Assembly (NCBI GenBank): GCA_003105245.1
Contig: PQAI01000206.1
Coordinates: 1,717-7,655 of the forward strand
Source: Betaproteobacteria bacterium
GTDB lineage: Bacteria; Pseudomonadota; Gammaproteobacteria; Burkholderiales; Usitatibacteraceae
Length of the DNA stretch: 5,939 nucleotides
Direction of reading: 5' to 3'
In this document: piece by piece, positions 1 to 5,939 of the stretch
Numbering within the stretch: the stretch's first letter is position 1
How the letters are laid out: each line of letters opens with the position of its first letter
Notes under the pieces: generated by a model
Seen by the model: only the letters and a program-made list of their open reading frames with translations
Databases searched by the model: none
What the model was told of the DNA's origin: nothing
Program-made: the position numbers and the translations under genes

Positions 1-906
1 GCGCGCGTGGCCGCCCTCCTCTCGGGAGACGTGCAGATGATCGAGACCGTGCCCACGGCGGACATCTCGAAGCTCTCCAAGGACCCAAAGTACGCCCTGG
101 CGGACAAGGTCTCCAACCGGGTCATCTACGTGCACCTCAACCAGAGCACGGAGAAGTCGCCCCCGTTCGTGACCGACAAGTCCGGCAAGCCCCTGGACAA
201 GAACCCCTTCCGAGACGCCCGCGTGAGGAAGGCCCTGTCGATCGCCATCAACCGCGACGCGATCGTCGACCGCGTCATGGAGAAGAAGGCCGTGGCCGCC
301 GCCCAGCTCCTGCCCGACTTCTTCTACGGCACGAGCAAGAAGCTCAAGCCCGCGAAGTACGACCCCGAGGGCGCCAAGAAGCTCCTGGCCGAGGCGGGCT
401 ACCCCAACGGCTTCGCCCTCACGATCCACGGCCCCAACAACCGCTACATCAACGACGACAAGGTCGCGCAGGCCATCGCGCAGTTCTACTCGAGGATCGG
501 CATCGACGCCAAGGTCGAGACGATGCCCTCGTCGGTGTACTTCACGCGCGCCACGAAGCTCGAGTTCGGCTACATGGTCCTGGGCTGGGGCACGGAGTCC
601 GGCGAGCAGGGCTCGAGCCTGCGCTCGCTGCTGGCCACGTTCGACCGCGACAAGGGCATGGGCGTGACCAACCGCGGCCGCTACTCCAATCCCGCCTTCG
701 ACAAGCTCCTGGAGACGGCGCTCGTGACCATGGACGACAAGAAGCGCGAGGGCCTCATCCAGCAGGCGGCCGAGATGGCCATGAACGACACCGCCCTCAT
801 CCCGCTGCACTACGAGGTGAGCACCTGGGCCACGGCCAAGGGCTTCAACTACACCGCCCGCACCGACCAGTACACCCTCGCGATGGGACTCAAGCCCGCG
901 AAGTAG
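1..906 (+). CDS. ABC transporter substrate-binding protein, family 5 (DppA/OppA type), C-terminal part
   Basis: This is the periplasmic binding component of a peptide-class ABC importer; it captures the ligand and delivers it to the two permeases encoded next. Only the last 301 residues are present. The frame is open from base 1, so the signal peptide and first lobe lie upstream, given that the family usually has about 500-550 residues. Family hallmarks are visible: the AALLSGDVQMIETVP segment near the start, the 'NPFRDARVRKALSIAINRDAIVDRVM' region at about residues 68-95 of this fragment, 'YDPEGAKKLLAEAGYPNGF' at about 120-138, and a C-terminal 'IPLHYEVSTWATAKGF' region. The GTG at base 7 is an internal codon, not the true start. 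The stop is TAG at 904-906, followed by an 82-base spacer with a hairpin. The ligand cannot be deduced; dipeptides, oligopeptides, glutathione, opines or acylated amino acids are all handled by this family. The family call is firm. Confidence 0.93.
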   Translation, partial: ARVAALLSGDVQMIETVPTADISKLSKDPKYALADKVSNRVIYVHLNQSTEKSPPFVTDKSGKPLDKNPFRDARVRKALSIAINRDAIVDRVMEKKAVAAAQLLPDFFYGTSKKLKPAKYDPEGAKKLLAEAGYPNGFALTIHGPNNRYINDDKVAQAIAQFYSRIGIDAKVETMPSSVYFTRATKLEFGYMVLGWGTESGEQGSSLRSLLATFDRDKGMGVTNRGRYSNPAFDKLLETALVTMDDKKREGLIQQAAEMAMNDTALIPLHYEVSTWATAKGFNYTARTDQYTLAMGLKPAK

Positions 907-988
907 CGCAACCTTCGGGACGCCGGCGGACCGCCCCCGGGCGCGTCCGCCGCGGCCCCGGCGCCACCCGACCGACCGCACGCACCCG
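907..988 (+). promoter_or_regulatory. Intercistronic spacer with GC-rich hairpin between binding-protein and permease genes
   Basis: This is the only real spacer in the window. It contains a perfect 8-bp inverted repeat, CGGCGGAC at 924-931 and GTCCGCCG at 945-952, around a 13-base loop. An alternative longer pairing is possible: CGCCGG at 921-926 with CCGGCG at 958-963, plus the inner CGGAC/GTCCG pairs. No T-run follows, so it is not a standard intrinsic terminator. Hairpins after binding-protein genes in ABC operons (malE-malF is the classic case) often protect the upstream mRNA, so that binding protein is made in excess over the membrane components. Assigning that role here is inference. 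No promoter-like -35/-10 pair was recognised in the spacer. Confidence 0.5.
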
Positions 989-1972
989 ATGCTCGCCTAC
1001 GCGATCCGCCGACTCGGGCAGAGCCTTTTCGTCCTCGTGCTGATGTCGTTCCTCGTCTTCGTCGGGGTGTACGCCATCGGCAACCCCGTGGAGCTGCTGG
1101 TCAACCCGCAGGCCGATGAGGTCGAGCGCCTGCGCGCCACGGCCGCCCTCGGGCTGGACCGGCCGTTCCTGGAGCAGTACTGGGTGTTCCTGAAGGGGGC
1201 GGCGAGCGGGGACCTGGGAAGGTCGTTCGTCTACAACGTGCCGGCCCTCTCGCTCATCCTCGACAAGCTCCCGGCGACGATCGAGCTCGCCTTCGTGGCG
1301 ATGGTCATCGCGATCGCGCTCGGCATCCCGCTCGGGCTCGTCGCAGGGCTCAAGCCCGATTCCCTCGTCGGGCGCGGAATCATGGCCGGATCGATCCTCG
1401 GCTTCAGCCTGCCCACGTTCTGGGTGGGCCTGGTCCTCATCATGGTCTTCTCGGTTCAGCTGGGGTGGCTGCCTTCCAACGGGCGCGGCGACACGGCCAC
1501 GGTCGCCGGCGTGCCGATGAGCTTCCTCACCGCCGACGGGCTCGCCCACCTCGCGATGCCGGCGGTGAACCTGGCGCTCTTCAAGCTCTCGCTACTCATC
1601 CGCCTCACGCGCGCCGGCACCCGCGAGGCGGTGCTCCAGGACTACGTCAAGTTCGCCCGCGCCAAGGGGCTGCCGCAGGGCAGGGTGATCGGGGTCCACG
1701 TGCTCAAGAACATCCTCATCCCCATCGTCACGGTGATCGGCCTGGAACTGGGCTCGGTCATCGCCTTCGCGATCGTGACCGAGTCGATCTTCGCCTGGCC
1801 GGGGACGGGCAAGCTCCTGATCGACTCGATCAACCAGCTCGACCGCCCGGTGATCGTCGCCTACCTGCTGGTGATCGTGACGCTCTTCATCGTCATCAAC
1901 TTCGTGGTCGACGTCCTGTATTCGATGCTCGACCCGCGCGTGCGCCTGGGCGGCGCGGGCGCGTCCCACTGA
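989..1972 (+). CDS. ABC transporter permease, DppB/OppB family
   Basis: This 327-residue protein is the first inner-membrane subunit of the importer and forms half of the translocation channel with the next gene product. The N-terminus MLAYAIRRLGQSLFVLVLMSFLVF is the typical DppB start: a short basic stretch, then the first membrane helix at about residues 9-31. A periplasmic segment containing 'LGLDRPFLEQYWVFL' and 'GDLGRSF' follows. Further hydrophobic segments lie at about 98-121, 133-157, 184-204, 238-262 and 288-312. The cytoplasmic EAA loop that docks on the ATPase starts near E213 (EAVLQDYVKFARAKGL) and includes the conserved glycine G227. The C-terminus 'DVLYSMLDPRVRLG' is also typical. 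ATG 989 is the first possible start after the previous gene's stop in this frame. No Shine-Dalgarno-like sequence precedes it, which is odd because the previous stop is 82 bases away. The stop is one base before the next gene. Confidence 0.96.
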   Translation: MLAYAIRRLGQSLFVLVLMSFLVFVGVYAIGNPVELLVNPQADEVERLRATAALGLDRPFLEQYWVFLKGAASGDLGRSFVYNVPALSLILDKLPATIELAFVAMVIAIALGIPLGLVAGLKPDSLVGRGIMAGSILGFSLPTFWVGLVLIMVFSVQLGWLPSNGRGDTATVAGVPMSFLTADGLAHLAMPAVNLALFKLSLLIRLTRAGTREAVLQDYVKFARAKGLPQGRVIGVHVLKNILIPIVTVIGLELGSVIAFAIVTESIFAWPGTGKLLIDSINQLDRPVIVAYLLVIVTLFIVINFVVDVLYSMLDPRVRLGGAGASH

Positions 1973-1973
1973 C

Positions 1974-2854
1974 ATGGCCGCCGGCACCGAAGGCCCCTGG
2001 GCCCGCTTCCGTGCCGATTTCGCGGAGAGCCGGCTCGCCGTGGCCGGACTCGTCCTGCTGGTCGCCATCGTGACCGTGGGACTTCTCGCCCCCGTCATCT
2101 CGCCGCAGAACCCGTACGACCTCGCGCAGCTCGACGTCCTGGACTCGAAGCTCGCGCCAGGCGAAAAGGGCGGTGACGGGCGCACCTACTGGCTGGGCAC
2201 CGACGACCAGGGGCGCGACATGCTCTCGGGCATCTTCTACGGCCTGCGCATTTCCCTGGGAGTGGGGATCGCCAGCACGGTGTTCGCGCTCGCGATCGGC
2301 CTCGTCTTCGGGCTGGTGGCGGCGTACTTCGGGGGATGGGTGGACACGCTGGTCATGCGCATCGTCGACATACAGCTCTCGTTCCCCGCCATCCTCATCG
2401 CGCTCATCCTGCTGGCCGTCCTCGGACAGGGGGTGGACAAGATCATCGTCGCGCTGGTCACGGTGCAGTGGGCCTACTACGCGCGAACCGTCCGCTCCTC
2501 GGCGCTGGTCGAGCGCCAGAAGGAATACGTCGAGGCCGCCCGCGTGCTCGCCCTCGGGCAGGCGCGGATCGTCTTCCGCCACCTCCTGCCCAACTGCCTG
2601 CCGCCTCTCATCGTCGTGGCCACCGTGCAGGTCGCCCACGCGATCGCCCTGGAGGCGACGCTCTCCTTCCTCGGCCTGGGCCTGCCGATCACCGAGCCGT
2701 CGCTGGGGCTGCTCATCTCCAACGGCTTCCAGTACCTGCTGTCCGGGAAGTACTGGATCAGCTTCTATCCCGGCGTGGCGCTGCTGCTCACCATCATGTC
2801 CATCAACCTGGTGGCCGACCAGCTTCGCGACATCCTCAACCCGAGGCTTCGCAA

Positions 2855-2858
<4 letters not shown>
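1974..2858 (+). CDS. ABC transporter permease, DppC/OppC family
   Basis: This 294-residue second inner-membrane subunit pairs with the DppB-type permease. The N-terminal OppC_N-type region has a first membrane helix at about residues 22-42 (LAVAGLVLLVAIVTVGLLAPVI). A periplasmic stretch then ends in the family signature GTDDQGRD at 75-82. The transport domain has membrane segments at about 93-118, 128-150, 155-165, 210-232 and 258-282. The EAA coupling loop begins at E184 (EYVEAARVLALG...FRHLLPN), with conserved glycine G195. The C-terminus 'DQLRDILNPRLRK' is standard for DppC. The start ATG is one base after the upstream stop, so translation is probably coupled. The last four bases (GTGA, 2855-2858) overlap the start of the first ATPase gene. 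Length and motifs match the family, with no sign of damage. Confidence 0.96.
2843..2846 (+). promoter_or_regulatory. Probable ribosome binding site for the first ATPase gene
   Basis: GAGG at 2843-2846, inside the final codons of the DppC-type gene, lies eight bases before the GTG at 2855. It supports that GTG as the start. The same reading frame is open for more than 500 bases upstream, but that stretch lies inside the permease gene and encodes no recognisable ABC sequence. Confidence 0.5.
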
Positions 2859-3819
<961 letters not shown>

Positions 3820-3823
<4 letters not shown>

Positions 3824-4836
3824 GCGCCGCCGGCCCTTCCCCCGTCCCGCTGCTGGAGCTGCGCGGCATCTCCAAGCAGTTCAGCTCGCGCCTGGACATT
3901 GCTGCGCGCATCGCGGCACGCCTCGGCGCCGGCGCCGGTCCGCAGACGGTCCACGCCCTCGACGGCGTCGACCTCTCGGTCGGGGCGGGCGAAGTCGTGG
4001 GGCTCGTGGGCGAGTCCGGCTGCGGCAAGTCCACCCTCGGGCGCATCGTGGCGAGGATCCTCGAGCCCTCGCGGGGAGAGCGGCGCTGGAAGGACCGTCC
4101 CTACTCGGACTACGAGTCGCCCGCCTCCCGCGCCGAGCGCCTCGCGGTGCAGATGGTGTTCCAGGATCCCTTCGCCTCGCTCAATCCGCGCATGCGGATC
4201 GTCGACGTCATCGGCGAGGCGCCCGTGGTGCACGGCCTGGTTCCGGCGCGCGAGCGCGACCGCTACGTGGCGGAGGTCATGGAGCGCGTCGGCCTCGACG
4301 CGAGCCTCGCCAAGCGTTTCCCGCACCAGTTCTCCGGCGGGCAGCGCAGCCGCATCGGCATCGCGCGCGCGCTGGCGGTCAATCCCCGCTTCCTCGTCTG
4401 CGACGAGGCGGTGGCCGCCCTGGACGTCTCCATCCAGGCGCAGGTGCTCAACCTCTTCATCCGCCTGCGCGAGGAGTTCGGCCTCACCTACCTGTTCATC
4501 AGCCACGATCTCGGGGTCGTCCGCCACCTGTCCGACCGCGTCGTGATCATGTACCTCGGCCGCATCGTGGAGTCGGCCGATTCGCAAGAGGTTTTCGCGC
4601 GCCCCAACCACCCGTACACGCAGGCCCTGCTCGCCGAGATCCCGCGCCTGGAGGCCACCAAGCGGGCCTACATACCGATCAAGGGGGAGATCCCTTCGCC
4701 GCTCGCCCCGCCGGGCGGCTGCCATTTCCACCCGAGGTGCCCGCACGCGATGCCACGCTGCCAGGCCGAGGCCCCGCGCCTGCGCGAGATCGCTCCCGGA
4801 CATCTTTCTGCCTGCCACCTGAACGACACCCCATGA
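3820..4836 (+). CDS. ABC transporter ATP-binding protein, DppF/OppF family
   Basis: This 338-residue protein is the second cytoplasmic ATPase, partner of the DppD-type subunit. Walker A is GESGCGKS at 64-71, Q-loop Q115 lies in [15 protein letters not shown], the signature is FSGGQ at 171-175, Walker B is FLVCDE at 191-196, and the switch histidine is H229 (ISHD). After the catalytic E196 the usual proline is replaced by alanine ([10 protein letters not shown]). An extra segment at about 22-42 ([21 protein letters not shown]) lies between the first strand and 'VHALDGVDL'; as far as I recall, some proteobacterial DppF-type subfamilies carry such a segment. The C-terminal oligopeptide domain ('[15 protein letters not shown]') ends in four cysteines (C301, C307, C314, C332; CX5CX6CX17C), a possible iron-sulfur site. 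GTG 3820 overlaps the upstream stop (GTGA) and gives the expected N-terminus '[15 protein letters not shown]'. No Shine-Dalgarno sequence is visible before it, so coupling is likely. Confidence 0.95.
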
Positions 4837-5837
4837 ACAGCCATTCCGCCTTCCATCTCCTGGAGCCCGCCGGCGACCGCGTGCCGGTCGTCCTCGACTC
4901 CCCCCACAGCGGCACCGAGTATCCCGCCGATTTCGGGGCGGCCCTGCCGCTTTCCGCCCTGCGAAACGCCGAGGACGCGTTCGTCGACGAGCTCTACGGC
5001 TGCGGCCCGCGACTGGGCGCCACGCTCATCGCGGCGCGGTTCCCGCGCTCCTACATCGACGCGAACCGTTCCGTCCTGGACGTCGACACCTCGCTCCTCG
5101 ATGCCCCCTGGCCCGGGCCCGCCGCCGCATCCCGCAAGACGCAGCTCGGCATCGGCCTCATCTGGCGCATCCTCGACTCGGGCGAGCCCATCTACGCACG
5201 CAAGCTTTCCGTGCAGGAGGTGAGCCGGCGCATCACCGGCTACCACCAGCCCTACCAGAAGGCGGTCAAGGACGCGCTGGACGACACGCACGCCCACTTC
5301 GGTTCCGTGTGGCACCTCAACTGCCACTCGATGCCCGCGCTGAGCAGCGTCATCTCGGAGGAGGGGCCGGGCAAGCCGCGCGCCGACTTCGTGCTCGGCG
5401 ACCGCGACGGCACGACCTGCGAGCCGGCATTCACCGCGTTCGTGGCGCGCGTCCTCGGCGACATGGGCTACGAGGTGAAGGTGAACGATCCCTACAAGGG
5501 CGTCGAGCTCGTGCGGGCGTTCTCCGATCCCGCCGCCGGGCGCCACAGCCTGCAGGTCGAGGTGAACCGCAGGCTCTACCTGGACGAGACGACGGGACAG
5601 AAGACGCCCGGCTATGCCCGCCTGGCGAGGGACGTCGAGCGCCTCGTGAAGGCGGTCTGCGACTACGCGGCCGAGCGCGGCTCGCACCGCTGCGAGGCCG
5701 GCCACGATCACCACGATCACCACGCCTGCGGGCACGATCACGGCCACGCCCATCACCACTCCCACGGCCACGATCACGATCACGGCCACGGCCACTCCCA
5801 CGACCACTCCCCTTCGTCCCGCAAGGGCGGGAAATGA
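4833..5837 (+). CDS. N-formylglutamate amidohydrolase family protein with histidine-rich C-terminal tail
   Basis: This 334-residue protein is a predicted cytoplasmic amide hydrolase of the N-formylglutamate amidohydrolase (HutG-like) family, whose known members split N-formylglutamate into formate and glutamate. Family motifs in order are VVLDSPHSGTEYP at 19-31, 'EDAFVDELYG' at 47-56, FPRSYIDANR at 70-79, HLNCHSMPA at 161-169, LGDRDGTTC at 188-196, and LQVEVNRRLYLDE at 240-252. H25, D76, N78, R79, H165, E243 and R246 are candidates for metal binding or catalysis. The hydrolase domain ends near residue 280. A tail follows in which 19 of 35 residues (291-325) are histidine, and the protein ends SPSSRKGGK. 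No signal peptide is seen. ATG 4833 overlaps the upstream stop (ATGA). No hut genes are visible nearby, so a histidine-degradation role is not supported; linkage to the importer suggests it acts on an imported N-acyl or N-formyl compound. The family call is firm and the substrate is unknown. Confidence 0.88.
   Translation: MNSHSAFHLLEPAGDRVPVVLDSPHSGTEYPADFGAALPLSALRNAEDAFVDELYGCGPRLGATLIAARFPRSYIDANRSVLDVDTSLLDAPWPGPAAASRKTQLGIGLIWRILDSGEPIYARKLSVQEVSRRITGYHQPYQKAVKDALDDTHAHFGSVWHLNCHSMPALSSVISEEGPGKPRADFVLGDRDGTTCEPAFTAFVARVLGDMGYEVKVNDPYKGVELVRAFSDPAAGRHSLQVEVNRRLYLDETTGQKTPGYARLARDVERLVKAVCDYAAERGSHRCEAGHDHHDHHACGHDHGHAHHHSHGHDHDHGHGHSHDHSPSSRKGGK
5703..5807 (+). repeat. Low-complexity CAC/GAT tract encoding the His-rich tail
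   Basis: A run of 35 codons is built mainly from CAC with interspersed GAT, GGC, GCC and TCC, giving imperfect repeats of the type cacgatcac and cacggccac. It encodes 19 His, 6 Asp and a few Gly, Ala and Ser residues, plus one Cys (residue 299). The protein pattern (HDHH, HGHDHDHGHGHSHDH) resembles metal-binding tails of zinc or nickel chaperones and transporters. The repeated DNA could change length by slippage. On the opposite strand the tract reads as Val/Ile-rich and mimics a membrane helix, which is an artefact. Confidence 0.9.
5817..5832 (+). promoter_or_regulatory. Hairpin presenting the ribosome binding site of the last gene
   Basis: TCCCGC at 5817-5822 and GCGGGA at 5827-5832 form a perfect 6-bp stem with the 4-base loop AAGG. 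The loop, with the flanking G, is the best Shine-Dalgarno-like sequence (AAGGG, 5823-5827) for the ATG at 5834, six bases away. The stem ends two bases before that start codon. It may make translation of the last gene depend on ribosomes arriving from the amidohydrolase gene. Stems of this size can arise by chance in GC-rich coding sequence, and no T-run follows, so a terminator is unlikely. Confidence 0.4.
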
Positions 5838-5939
5838 ACGCCATGTCCCGAATCGCCATCGAGCTCGCCGCGCCCGACATCGACGCCCACCGCCGGTCCT
5901 CCACCGGGGTCGACTTCGTCCACACCTTCGAGAGCGGCC
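5834..5939 (+). CDS. Start of a probable succinylglutamate desuccinylase/aspartoacylase-family protein (partial)
   Basis: The frame from ATG 5834 is open to the window end and encodes 35 residues beginning MNAMSRIAIELAAPDIDAHR and ending TGVDFVHTFESG. The ATG overlaps the amidohydrolase stop (ATGA), and an AAGGG lies six bases upstream. A second in-frame ATG at 5843 (MSRIAIEL) is an alternative start. The 'NTG-V-[DY]-[FY]-VH-[TR]-F-[DE]-SG' style of N-terminus is, from memory, typical of zinc-dependent acyl-amino-acid hydrolases of the AstE/AspA (M14-related) family, just before their metal-binding HGNE-type motif. That motif lies beyond the window, so the assignment is tentative. If right, the enzyme would remove an acyl group from an amino acid or related amide, matching the preceding amidohydrolase. 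Confidence 0.6.
   Translation, partial: MNAMSRIAIELAAPDIDAHRRSSTGVDFVHTFESG

Noticed and set aside
907..988. Possible rho-independent terminator after the binding-protein gene.
   Set aside because: A stem exists but no T-run follows, and the permease genes that must be co-expressed lie directly downstream.
2336..2854. The frame of the DppD-type ATPase is open across about 520 bases of the permease gene.
   Set aside because: This part is His/Arg/Ala-rich shadow of the permease. The GTG at 2855, with a GAGG at the right distance, gives the standard N-terminus.
4668..5807. A long open frame on the - strand opposite the amidohydrolase, with a Val/Ile-rich N-terminus resembling membrane helices.
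   Set aside because: The hydrophobic start is only the reverse complement of the CAC/GAT His tract. The rest is low-complexity antisense of a well-supported gene and matches no family I recognise.

Overview
The window is a high-GC stretch of bacterial chromosome, estimated by eye at about two thirds G+C, with strong G/C preference at third codon positions. Essentially all of it is coding on the + strand. The gene families and protein style suggest a proteobacterium, most likely betaproteobacterial, but the genus cannot be fixed from the sequence.

The layout is one compact operon that runs off both ends of the window. It opens with the C-terminal part of a family 5 (peptide/oligopeptide-type) solute-binding protein (1-906). 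An 82-base spacer holding a GC-rich hairpin follows. Then come two inner-membrane permeases of the DppB and DppC types (989-1972 and 1974-2858) and two ATPases of the DppD and DppF types (2855-3823 and 3820-4836). Together these form a complete five-component peptide-class ABC importer, apart from the missing N-terminus of the binding protein. Two enzyme genes come next without a break: an N-formylglutamate amidohydrolase-family protein with a very histidine-rich C-terminal tail (4833-5837), and the first 35 residues of a protein that resembles the succinylglutamate desuccinylase/aspartoacylase family (5834 to the window end).

The last four junctions are 4-base stop/start overlaps (GTGA, GTGA, ATGA, ATGA), and the two permease genes are one base apart. 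The transporter and both hydrolases are therefore probably one transcript with translational coupling. A reasonable inference is that the importer brings in an N-acylated amino acid, N-blocked peptide or related amide, and the two hydrolases remove the acyl group in the cytoplasm. The substrate itself is not visible in the sequence.

No promoter, tRNA, rRNA, CRISPR array, mobile element or intrinsic terminator was found. The operon promoter must lie upstream of base 1. The points most worth a second look are the His-rich tail on the amidohydrolase, the coupling of acyl-removing enzymes to the importer, four-cysteine iron-sulfur-type motifs in both ATPases, a DEAV instead of DEPT/DEPV Walker B region in the second ATPase, and two small RNA hairpins at gene boundaries.
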